Positions 43,667-51,493 of a stretch of DNA of 64,000 bases are shown one piece after another (position 1 is the first letter of the stretch; each line of letters starts with the position of its first letter). Under the pieces are notes generated by a model. The model saw nothing but the letters and a program-made list of their open reading frames with translations. It made no database searches and was not told where the DNA came from. The stretch comes from Niabella sp. GTDB lineage: Bacteria; Bacteroidota; Bacteroidia; Chitinophagales; Chitinophagaceae. The DNA is taken from NCBI GenBank assembly GCA_017744715.1, contig JAGIAT010000003.1:396895-460894 (forward strand), read 5' to 3'. Both the position numbers and the translations under genes were made by a program.

Positions 43667-44181
43667 AACCGCTTCGCACCGGAACCGGGATCGTATTGCT
43701 GCTCGTAACAGGGCTGCAATTCGTTCCCCGGGCACCCCGGAACAGGACCGCGGCTCCTGCCGGAAATTTTGCAGACCGCTTCGCCCCCCCGCAGGAAGTG
43801 CAACGGGTTTTAACAGCAGCCTGCTTGGATTGCCACAGCAACCATACCCGTTATCCCTGGTATACGGCATTGCAACCGATAAATGCATTTATGAACCGGC
43901 ATATACAAAAAGGAAAGAAAAAACTGAACTTTGATGAAGTAGCCGGCTATGGAATGCGTAAACAACGTATGCAATTCAGTGGGATCATCAACGCGTTGAA
44001 CGAAGGATCCATGCCATTGAGATCTTATACACTGGTACATGGTGAACTTACAGCGAACGAAAAGGAAGTACTGATCCGTTATTTCACGGATCTGAAAGAC
44101 CGCTCCGGAAAACAGAACCGCCTTAACGGGCAATATACTACAGACACACAGGTAGCCCTACCTGATAAAGCAGAACAGTAA
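43663..44181 (+). CDS. Haem-binding domain protein
   Basis: 172 residues: an N-terminal hydrophobic signal/anchor (about 7-25) and a single c-type haem motif CLDCH followed by SNHTRYPWYTALQPIN, the signature of the haem-binding DUF that accompanies peroxidases and copper proteins in Bacteroidota. The C-terminal part (GSMPLRSYTLVHGELTANEK) is typical of the family. Predicted periplasmic or membrane-tethered, perhaps as an electron acceptor or donor for the oxidase. Its stop shares one base with the start of the multicopper oxidase gene (TAATG). Confidence 0.87.
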   Translation: MKPLRTGTGIVLLLVTGLQFVPRAPRNRTAAPAGNFADRFAPPQEVQRVLTAACLDCHSNHTRYPWYTALQPINAFMNRHIQKGKKKLNFDEVAGYGMRKQRMQFSGIINALNEGSMPLRSYTLVHGELTANEKEVLIRYFTDLKDRSGKQNRLNGQYTTDTQVALPDKAEQ

Positions 44182-46541
44182 TGAAACAACAAATAAGAAC
44201 AGCAGGGATCTTTATATTTTTTATAATGGCGCTATTGCACACACAGGCCCAGCGTGTAAAACGGTACGACCTGTATGTAACAGACACCATGGTCAACTAT
44301 TCCGGCAAACATAAAATGGCTATTGCCGTTAACGGGCAGATTCCCATGCCCACCCTGGAATTTACAGAAGGCGATACCGCGGAAATCGTAGTGCACAACC
44401 GGCTTAAGGAGCCAACGGCCCTGCATTGGCACGGTGTTTTCCTTCCCAATAAAGAAGATGGGGTGCCGTATTTAACACAAATGCCCATCGAGCCGGGAAC
44501 AACGTATACCTATCGCTTCCCCATCATTCAGAACGGTACGCATTGGTATCACAGTCACTATGGCTTCCAGGAGCAAACCGGCATGTACGGATCGATGATC
44601 TTTCATAAAAAACCAGGAGACCCTACCTTTCGCAAAGGCATTGACGACCTGCCCTCCGTTCCCGTAATCTTAAGTGAATGGACGGACATTATGCCGCATA
44701 ATATCCACCGGATGTTGCGCAATGCCAACGACTGGGCGGCCATAAAAAAGAACGCCGTGCAAAGCTATGCGGAGGCGATAAAAGCCGGTCATTTTAAAAC
44801 AAAACTCGTAAACGAATGGAAGCGGATGCTGGCCATGGATGTAAGCGATGTTTATTACGACAAGATGCTGATCAATGGCCGGAACGAAAGCCAGCTTTCT
44901 CAATTCAAGGCGGGCGATAAAGTACGGTTACAGCTTTCCAACGGGGGCGCCTCCACGTATTTTTGGGTGCACTACGCCGGCGGAAAAATAACCGTAGTGG
45001 CCAATGACGGAAACGACGTGGTACCGGTGGAAGTCGATCGGTTTATTTTGCCGCCATCCGAAACCATCGACATCGTGGTAACCATCCCGGAACCCGGCAT
45101 TTCCTATGAGCTGCTGGCCACATCGGAAGACCGCACCAATTCCACCGCGCTCTTCATTGGGGAGGGCAAAAAACAGCTGGCCAAACCGCTCGACCGGCTC
45201 AAGTATTTTGAGGGGATGAAAATGATGAACGGTATGATGCGCATGAACGGCACGATGAATGATATGGGGATGGCCATGAGTTTGCAGCAAATGGATATGA
45301 ATACCGTTATGTATCCCGAGATTACCGGCCCGGCCACCTACCGGAAAGGGAAAAGAAAAGCAGAACCCGGCAAAGCAGATCAAATGCATATGCATGAGGC
45401 GCCTACCGGTAACACGGCACATCCGGCAGATCCGGCAGCAATGCAGCAGCAGGATGCTGTGAAGCCGGTCGATAGCAGCGGAGCCGCTCATGCAGCGCAT
45501 TCCATGCCGCCAGACCCGGGCATGCCTCCGGCGATCGTTACGCTCAACTACAATATGCTGAAAGCCCCGAACAAAACCGTATTGCCCGAAAATGCACCGG
45601 TTAAAGAGCTTACGTTCAACCTCACCGGGAATATGAACCGTTATGTATGGAGCCTGGATAATAAAGTGGTTTCCGAAACGGATAAAATACTGATCAAAAA
45701 GGGAGAGATCGTTCGCATCAAATTATACAATGCCTCCATGATGCGCCATCCCATGCATTTGCACGGACATGATTTTCGTGTGCTCAATGATAAAGGGGAA
45801 TATGCACCACTGAAAAACGTACTCGACATTATGCCGATGGAAACCGACGTGATCGAGTTTGAAGCCAACGTGGAAGGCGATTGGTTCTTTCATTGTCATA
45901 TCCTGTATCACATGATGGCGGGCATGGGACGGATCTTCACCTATCAGAACCAGGCGCCCAACCCATATATTTCAAACCCGCAGAAGACCATTAAAAAATT
46001 ATACCGGGACGACAGGATGTTCTTCCTGATGGCCGAGAACGAAGTAGCATCCAACGGTAATTTCGGGTCGGCGCTTTATCACAATACCCGGTGGGCCCTG
46101 AATGCCGAATGGAAACTGGGTTATACCGCCGGAAGAGGACATGAGATCGAAGCCAATTTCGGCCGTTTCCTGGGACAGATGCAATGGTTCCGTCCGTTTA
46201 TTGGCGTGGAATGGAGGTATCAGAAAGACAGTCATGAAGAACGGGATCTGTTCGGACAAAAATTCAAACATGATGGTAAGCCGCGCTTCACCGCTGGTTT
46301 TGCCTATACCCTTCCCTGGCTGGTACTTTTGCAAACACAGATCGACACAAAGGGACAGGTGCGGGTTGAGCTGGGGCGGGAAGATATTCCGCTTTCAAAA
46401 CGGCTGAGAGGTGCCTTCTCGCTCGACACCCGAAGGGAATACATGGGCGGACTGCGTTATATCATCAACAGGAACTTTAGCGTGTCTGCCAACTATAATA
46501 CCGAATATGGTGTGGGAGGCGGATTGGTACTTACGTATTAA
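44181..46541 (+). CDS. Multicopper oxidase with C-terminal CopB-like barrel
   Basis: 786 residues with signal peptide. The CopA-type oxidase (about 25-600) has all four copper motifs: HWHGVF, HWYHSHYG, HPMHLHGHDF and FFHCHILYHMMAGMG. Two metal-rich inserts are present: a Met-rich stretch (MKMMNGMMRMNGTMNDMGMA, about residues 350-370) and a Met/His-rich segment with MHMHEAP and HAAHSMPP. From about residue 605 a roughly 180-residue, strand-rich tail resembles CopB outer-membrane barrels (WALNAEWKLGYTAG, FRPFIGVEWRY, NTEYGVGGGLVLTY). The chain thus joins periplasmic Cu(I) oxidation to an outer-membrane module. It is the last gene of the tightly overlapping run from 43088. Confidence 0.93.
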   Translation: MKQQIRTAGIFIFFIMALLHTQAQRVKRYDLYVTDTMVNYSGKHKMAIAVNGQIPMPTLEFTEGDTAEIVVHNRLKEPTALHWHGVFLPNKEDGVPYLTQMPIEPGTTYTYRFPIIQNGTHWYHSHYGFQEQTGMYGSMIFHKKPGDPTFRKGIDDLPSVPVILSEWTDIMPHNIHRMLRNANDWAAIKKNAVQSYAEAIKAGHFKTKLVNEWKRMLAMDVSDVYYDKMLINGRNESQLSQFKAGDKVRLQLSNGGASTYFWVHYAGGKITVVANDGNDVVPVEVDRFILPPSETIDIVVTIPEPGISYELLATSEDRTNSTALFIGEGKKQLAKPLDRLKYFEGMKMMNGMMRMNGTMNDMGMAMSLQQMDMNTVMYPEITGPATYRKGKRKAEPGKADQMHMHEAPTGNTAHPADPAAMQQQDAVKPVDSSGAAHAAHSMPPDPGMPPAIVTLNYNMLKAPNKTVLPENAPVKELTFNLTGNMNRYVWSLDNKVVSETDKILIKKGEIVRIKLYNASMMRHPMHLHGHDFRVLNDKGEYAPLKNVLDIMPMETDVIEFEANVEGDWFFHCHILYHMMAGMGRIFTYQNQAPNPYISNPQKTIKKLYRDDRMFFLMAENEVASNGNFGSALYHNTRWALNAEWKLGYTAGRGHEIEANFGRFLGQMQWFRPFIGVEWRYQKDSHEERDLFGQKFKHDGKPRFTAGFAYTLPWLVLLQTQIDTKGQVRVELGREDIPLSKRLRGAFSLDTRREYMGGLRYIINRNFSVSANYNTEYGVGGGLVLTY

Positions 46542-46570
46542 TAGCAGCCTTCAAGGACAGATAAAAATCC

Positions 46571-46642
46571 CTCACGGATTACGAGGATTTACACAGATAC
46601 GATTCAACACCTTCTGTGGGCATCTGTGAAATCTGTGAGCAC
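46571..46642. repeat. Short-period degenerate repeat
   Basis: A stretch built from CACGGATTA, GAGGATTTA, CACAGATAC and then TCTGTGGGCA, TCTGTGAAA, TCTGTGAGC, with a period of about 9-10 bp. It fills the gap after the multicopper oxidase gene and belongs in style with the 7/8-bp arrays. Confidence 0.5.
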
Positions 46643-46695
46643 AAATCAATGGAGCACATCCTATCATTTTTTAAAAGTATAAATACCGTTTAAAC

Positions 46696-47130
46696 ATGCA
46701 TCGCTTTACAAAAACCAACCTCATCATTTGCATGGCTCTTTCCCTGGCAGCCTGTAACAGCACATCCGAAAAACAGGAAACCACAATTACCTCGCCGGCG
46801 ACCGCAGCAGTGCAGGACTTACCACAGCCGGTAACCACCCACTATAAAAAAGGAGACGCCGTGCCTTCTCACCTGGTATGTATGGTTAATGATGCCTTTA
46901 TGAACAAAGAACAAATTGCCGTACCGTTTAATGGCAAAACCTATTATGGCTGTTGCGAAATGTGCAAAAACAGGATTCCCAAAGATGCCGCTGTGCGGAA
47001 AGCTACCGATCCCGCCACCGGCAAAGTGGTGGATAAGGCATCCGCCTACATCGTAATCACTGGCAACAATGGCGAGGTTTCGTATTTTGAAAGCGCCGAT
47101 ACTTACAAAAAAAGCAGGCAATACCCATAA
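46696..47130 (+). CDS. YHS-type metal-binding lipoprotein
   Basis: 144 residues. Lipoprotein signal ending LSLAAC (cysteine 20), a Thr/Pro-rich linker, then a YHS/TRASH-like treble-clef (about 55-100) with VCMVNDAFM and KTYYGCCEMCKNR, an arrangement of cysteines that binds soft metals. A short C-terminal region carries AYIVITGNNGEVSYFES. MlpB-like proteins of this kind sit beside copper exporters in Bacteroidota. It is separated from the oxidase by 154 bp of repeat-bearing DNA. Confidence 0.82.
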   Translation: MHRFTKTNLIICMALSLAACNSTSEKQETTITSPATAAVQDLPQPVTTHYKKGDAVPSHLVCMVNDAFMNKEQIAVPFNGKTYYGCCEMCKNRIPKDAAVRKATDPATGKVVDKASAYIVITGNNGEVSYFESADTYKKSRQYP

Positions 47131-47190
47131 ACAACGGGCAAATCGTAATCCGGACAATTGTTATGAAATTGCCATATTTAGTGTTTAAAC

Positions 47191-47220
47191 ATTGTTTTTA
47201 GAAAGAACCCTTTAATTTTG
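47191..47220 (+). promoter_or_regulatory. -33/-7 promoter of the yceI-like gene
   Basis: ATTG (47191-47194), 18-bp spacer, TAATTTTG (47213-47220). The -7 element ends 29 nt before the ATG at 47250. Confidence 0.65.
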
Positions 47221-47249
47221 TTCCCAGTTTTTAAAAATAACACGTAAAT

Positions 47250-47921
47250 ATGAAACAAACAATCTCCATCTTTGCCCTCGCGCTCACATTGGCCGCCTGC
47301 GGTGGCGCTTCGAGCGACCAAGCCAAAACCGAACAAAAACAGGAAGCGGCTGTAGCTACCGGAAACACTTATGTAATTGATACCCTGTCTACTACAGTAG
47401 ATTGGCGGGCAACACACAAGGGCGGCTTCGCACCCCGTTTTGGTGTCATCAGTGTAAATGACGGCTCACTTTCCGTTGAAAATGGCGCCATCACCGGTGG
47501 TAACTTCACCATCAACCTCACCGGCTTAAAGGTAGACACCGCATCGGTTACCGAGCCTGATAAAAAAGCGGCCGACCTCGAAGCCCACCTGAAAAGCCCT
47601 GACTTTTTTGATGTGGCTAAATATCCCGCTGCAAAATTTGTGATCACAAAAGTAGCACCTTACGACAGTACCGTACAAAAAAGCCTGTTACCCGGCGCTA
47701 CCAACCTGATCAGCGGTAATCTTACATTAAAAGACAGCACCCTGAACATTACCTTCCCCGCACAGGTTACCATTAACGATAACGAAGTGAATGCAACGGC
47801 AAAATTCACCATCGACCGGAGTGCCTGGGGCATCAGCTATAAAACAGACGGCAGCCCCGAAAACTGGATGATCAGCAAAGACGTCGAAGTAGGGTTTAAC
47901 CTGAAAGCCGCGAAGAAATAA
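47250..47921 (+). CDS. YceI-family lipoprotein
   Basis: 223 residues. Lipoprotein signal ending LTLAAC (cysteine 14), then a YceI lipocalin-like barrel (about 45-223) with VDWRATHKGGFAPRFGVIS, HLKSPDFFDVAKYPAAKFVIT and FTIDRSAWGISYKTDG. YceI proteins bind isoprenoid-type lipids in the periplasm. Monocistronic: it has its own promoter and an intrinsic terminator 190 bp downstream. Its position next to the copper cluster may be coincidental. Confidence 0.92.
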   Translation: MKQTISIFALALTLAACGGASSDQAKTEQKQEAAVATGNTYVIDTLSTTVDWRATHKGGFAPRFGVISVNDGSLSVENGAITGGNFTINLTGLKVDTASVTEPDKKAADLEAHLKSPDFFDVAKYPAAKFVITKVAPYDSTVQKSLLPGATNLISGNLTLKDSTLNITFPAQVTINDNEVNATAKFTIDRSAWGISYKTDGSPENWMISKDVEVGFNLKAAKK

Positions 47922-48110
47922 GAAATGTGAAAAGTTATTTAGTGAGCAATCTTTAGAGCAAATGTGAAACGTTTGTGATGAAAGCGACAGATCAAAACGC
48001 AACAGTCACCGGATATGGCGTTCTACATACTGCTTCTTAAAATGCAGCCGGCAATTTTATTCAACAATATTTCATTAAAAACCGCTCACTAAAACATTCC
48101 CGATATCAAA

Positions 48111-48146
48111 AGAGGTCGTCTTAAAACAAGACGGCCTCTTTTCTTT
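48111..48146 (+). terminator. Intrinsic terminator after the yceI-like gene
   Basis: 12-bp stem (48111-48122 with 48128-48139, one G.U pair), 5-nt loop, followed by a T-rich run. The A-rich left flank may let it act in both directions, serving also the gene at 48194 on the minus strand. Confidence 0.85.
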
Positions 48147-48193
48147 TCTGGCAACCGGCCACTAAAAAAGACCTAAGCCGGGGGCACTTTATT

Positions 48194-48595
48194 TTACTGC
48201 CGGGTAATTGTAAACGAACCGCCGCCATTATCGGCATTCCCGTGCCCCCAGGTGCCGGTAATTGTATGATTGGTCAGCGTTCCGGCAAACGACATCTTTT
48301 CGTTATAATAATCGGTTACGCTGAATAATAACTTATTGTTGGTAAAGGTATAGCTACCTTTACCCTGGTGTTCAGGAGGTGCATTCAAATCGCCAAAAAA
48401 TAACGCTGCTTCTTTGTTTCCGCTGAATTTAACGGAAAGCGGGTCGGGCCCGTTGTTTTTAACAACAAATGTTCCCTTCCAGGTACTGTTGGCAAGGGCA
48501 TCATGAGCAGCACCACTACGGTCCTTTTTGCAGGATATTGCTGCAGCCATCAATACAAAACTTAGTGTTATGAATAGTCGCTTTTTAAAGTTCAT
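48194..48595 (-). CDS. Lipocalin-like lipoprotein, hypothetical
   Basis: 133 residues. Lipoprotein signal ending MAAAISC (cysteine 22) followed by KKDRSG. The mature part is beta-rich with NSTWKGTFVV at its start and TITGTWGHGNADNGGGSFTITR at the end, like small lipocalin-type lipoproteins of Bacteroidota. Ligand and role unknown. It converges with the yceI-like gene across the terminator at 48111. Confidence 0.75.
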   Translation of the reverse strand: MNFKKRLFITLSFVLMAAAISCKKDRSGAAHDALANSTWKGTFVVKNNGPDPLSVKFSGNKEAALFFGDLNAPPEHQGKGSYTFTNNKLLFSVTDYYNEKMSFAGTLTNHTITGTWGHGNADNGGGSFTITRQ

Positions 48596-49037
48596 CGTTT
48601 AACAGTTTTATTATTTTATTTATTTAAATATGTTGCACACCGGTAAAAGCATCAATGCAAATTATAGCGATGCAACACTGTTGCCAGCGGGCTTTAACAG
48701 AACGGCTGGATGGATTAATAAAACAGATCAGCAGGTTAAGCAGAGTGCCTGTTGCACTCATGTTTGTAATTGCCGAAGTCATATACCCTGGCCATTTCAA
48801 ATCTCCTGTAAGGAATAGCAAAAACAGAAAGGCACTACCTGCCGCCGGTGCAGACATCACTTCAAATCAGCCGGAAGATTTTCAATCCATAGGTATGTCT
48901 TAGCGCTACGCAGCAACAGGCATCGTGGCGTCAACTTCCTGTTTCGTTAATCCGGAAGATCTGTTTGTTGATTCGGCCATTCAATTCATCCTCCGGCAAT
49001 ACATCTTTACAGGACTAAACTTTAAAAATCAAGAAAA
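48596..49037. other. Gene-free stretch
   Basis: 442 bases between the divergent lipoprotein and serine hydrolase genes. Open frames of 62-82 codons on both strands show no family, signal or promoter. Presumably it contains both promoters, but no convincing TAnnTTTG was seen. Confidence 0.5.
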
Positions 49038-50189
49038 ATGAAACACGTATTAAAAAACGCCTGGGTACTCCTGGGGCTTACAGCAATGACATTCACCGCC
49101 TGCCAAAAGCCCGGCAGTATTGTAACCAAAGGCTTCGATGCCGCGCTTTTTGCAAAGAATATGCGGGAAAGCCTTAACGGGAAAACGGTTGGCTGGTCCT
49201 TCGCTATATCCCAGAACGGAAAAATCGTTCAATATGATGCAGACGGTTATGCACGCCTCAGCACGAACAACCCGGAAGTAAAGTACACCTATACCACCCG
49301 CCAGGCCATTGGCAGCTGCAGCAAAACCATCTCGGCGCTGGCGCTCCTGGGCGCACTGGAAGCAAAGGGTCTTGATGAGTATACTTATCTTGCAGACCTG
49401 CTGCCTTCATCATGGAACATTGCCCTGGAAAACCGGAAGATCAGGGTGATGGACATGCTTACACATAAAGCAGGTCTTACCTACTTCGGCAACGACTATG
49501 CATCGCTGCGTAAAACGATGAAAACACCTACTACCGGCTTCGGTTATCTGACCCAGAAGAAATACGATAACGTCAATTACCTCCTGTGCCGTGTTTTAAT
49601 TCCATGCGTAGTAAACGGTAAAGAGACGTATGCGAACATGACCGATGAGCAGGCCGATGAAGCGGTATCACAGGCGCATCGTGATTATGTGCGCGAAAAG
49701 ATCTTCAAAGTAGCGGGGCTTCCGGACTGGCAAAAGATCAATATCGGCCCCTGGAACGCCAACGGATCCATTACGGAAGCCGCACCCGACCGCCAGATGA
49801 CGATGTATTATAACTATTCCCAACCCTTGCTCCCGGGCATCATGGCGTACACTACCTATAAGGATGCCGGTGCAGGCGGCTGGTTCATCAACACTCCGGA
49901 AATGGCGCAGGTACTGCTGACAGCCGAGGCCGGAAAATACGTATCGGGCCTGATGCTGGATAAGATGAAGGATTTGCTTATGGGCTACGACGGCTTTGTT
50001 ACCGGCGAACGGGGCGATTACCAATGGAAGAACGGCTACTGGTACGATGATCAAAAGCGCGGCATTTTTACAGTAATCATGCACTTCCCCAACAATGTGC
50101 AGATCGCATGGCATACCAATTCTATCCAAACCGATATCGGAGATCCGATGGGTATCACAGGCAAAGCCTATGATCATGCGTGGCGGTAA
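49038..50189 (+). CDS. Serine hydrolase, beta-lactamase/penicillin-binding fold
   Basis: 383 residues. Lipoprotein signal ending FTAC (cysteine 22). The serine-lysine tetrad SCSK (S/TxxK) occurs at about residue 93, followed by MLTHKAGL, a YDN motif in KKYDNVNYLL and, near the end, HTN at the usual KTG/HTG position. The fold is that of class C beta-lactamases and esterases/D-aminopeptidases. The altered third motif and the SCSK site leave the substrate open. An intrinsic terminator follows at 50242. Confidence 0.85.
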   Translation: MKHVLKNAWVLLGLTAMTFTACQKPGSIVTKGFDAALFAKNMRESLNGKTVGWSFAISQNGKIVQYDADGYARLSTNNPEVKYTYTTRQAIGSCSKTISALALLGALEAKGLDEYTYLADLLPSSWNIALENRKIRVMDMLTHKAGLTYFGNDYASLRKTMKTPTTGFGYLTQKKYDNVNYLLCRVLIPCVVNGKETYANMTDEQADEAVSQAHRDYVREKIFKVAGLPDWQKINIGPWNANGSITEAAPDRQMTMYYNYSQPLLPGIMAYTTYKDAGAGGWFINTPEMAQVLLTAEAGKYVSGLMLDKMKDLLMGYDGFVTGERGDYQWKNGYWYDDQKRGIFTVIMHFPNNVQIAWHTNSIQTDIGDPMGITGKAYDHAWR

Positions 50190-50241
50190 GTATTAAGCAT
50201 CTTTTGAGCCACTGTTTTTTTACCATACATCTTCCCGCTTC

Positions 50242-50270
50242 AACATCCGGTCTACGATCGGATGTTTTGT
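50242..50270 (+). terminator. Intrinsic terminator after the serine hydrolase gene
   Basis: Perfect 8-bp stem AACATCCG/CGGATGTT (50242-50249 with 50259-50266), 9-nt loop and a TTTT run. Confidence 0.75.
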
Positions 50271-50310
50271 ATTTACAGGATCGGCTGCACATCACAGGCC
50301 CTGCAACGTA

Positions 50311-50640
50311 TTAATGCGATGAAACCACCTTCAATCCCACAATCGAAGCAATCAGGGTGGTGATAAAAAATAATCTCCAGAAGGTAGCCGGCTCCTTAAA
50401 CACCAGGATGCCCATTAACGCAGCGCCCACTGCCCCGATACCCGTCCACACCGCATAAGCCGTTCCAATCGGAAGTCCCTGAATGGCTTTCATCAGCAAT
50501 AGCATGCTTGCTGTAAGCGCTGTAAAAAAACCGGCGTACCACCAGTACATAGCGGCTCCTGTTGTTTCCTTTGCCTTACCCAGGCAGGAAGTAAACGCTA
50601 CCTCACACAAACCCGCGATGATCAGAATAATCCAGTTCAT
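50311..50640 (-). CDS. Small multidrug resistance transporter, SugE/Gdx-like
   Basis: 109 residues, four transmembrane helices, a drug/metabolite exporter of the SMR family. The helix-1 glutamate is in LIIAGLCEVAFTSCLGKAKE, and GTAYAVWTGIGAVGAALMG is the family signature. The helix-1 sequence is nearer to SugE/Gdx proteins (guanidinium and quaternary ammonium export) than to EmrE. It follows, on the same strand, a Crp-type regulator gene located 130 bp upstream. Confidence 0.9.
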   Translation of the reverse strand: MNWIILIIAGLCEVAFTSCLGKAKETTGAAMYWWYAGFFTALTASMLLLMKAIQGLPIGTAYAVWTGIGAVGAALMGILVFKEPATFWRLFFITTLIASIVGLKVVSSH

Positions 50641-50768
50641 ATATTTTTATTTACGGCAAAGTTCCGGCGTCTGAGCGGATTAAAATTTTACAAATGATAA
50701 ATAATGGCTGTGCTAATGCCCGCCAATCACACGCAGATCTGCGGGAAAATAGCCCCGGGAAATCCAGC

Positions 50769-51332
50769 TCAACGGATCTCCGACCGGATCCGGCTCAGGC
50801 TTACCTGCGTAATGCCCAGGTAAGAGGCTATATGGCACAGCGCCACCCGCTGCAGCAGGTCCGGGTTATCGGCCAGCAGTTCCTTATACCGCTGTGCCGC
50901 CGTTTTAAACTGCCGCGAGATCAGCCGCTCCTCCGTTTTGATCAATTCCCTTTCCGCAAACTTCCGTCCCCAGTTCGCAATCTGCAGATCTTCCTGGTAA
51001 AGCTGTTGCAGTTCCTCCGCCCGAAGTTCATACAAGATACAGGGCTCCAGTAATTCAATATGTTCATAGCCCGGTTTACCCGCCACATAGCTGTTCATCG
51101 ATACGATGGTTTCCCCTTCGCTGCCGAACCAGAAGGTTATTTCATGATCTCCGGCATCTGCGTAGGCGCGCACCATGCCGCTTTGGATAAAATACAGGTT
51201 CCGCTCAACACGGCCGGCACGCATCAGTAAATGATTTTTTCCAAACGCCACTTCCCGCACCCGCCCGGTGATCTTTTCCCGGGCTCCCTGTGGTAGTGGA
51301 TATACCTGATCTAGTATTTGTGTCAGTTGCAT
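50769..51332 (-). CDS. Crp/Fnr-family transcriptional regulator
   Basis: 187 residues. An N-terminal cyclic-nucleotide-binding-like domain (about 15-125) with LMRAGRVERNLYFIQSGMVR and the C-terminal helix-turn-helix RVALCHIASYLGITQVSLSRIRSEI. No Fnr-type cysteines and no full cAMP-binding motif, as usual for this Bacteroidota subgroup, which often sits beside small exporters or oxidoreductases. The SMR transporter gene downstream on the same strand is a candidate target. Confidence 0.9.
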   Translation of the reverse strand: MQLTQILDQVYPLPQGAREKITGRVREVAFGKNHLLMRAGRVERNLYFIQSGMVRAYADAGDHEITFWFGSEGETIVSMNSYVAGKPGYEHIELLEPCILYELRAEELQQLYQEDLQIANWGRKFAERELIKTEERLISRQFKTAAQRYKELLADNPDLLQRVALCHIASYLGITQVSLSRIRSEIR

Positions 51333-51439
51333 GGGGGTAAATCTTAAAGCAGCTAAATTAATACACTGAACGTTAAACGCCGATGCTAAAAGCCAAGAAA
51401 GAAAACAAGTTCTATCAACGGCTTTCTATGTGCGTGCAT

Positions 51440-51473
51440 AAAAAAAGCTGCCGGCTTTCGCGCGGCAGCTTTT
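51440..51473 (-). terminator. Intrinsic terminator after rpsA
   Basis: On the minus strand a perfect 10-bp stem (51444-51453 with 51463-51472) and 9-nt loop are followed by a run of T (plus-strand A run 51440-51446). 21 bp beyond the rpsA stop codon. Confidence 0.9.
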
Positions 51474-51493
51474 CAATATCAAAACAGACCGTA

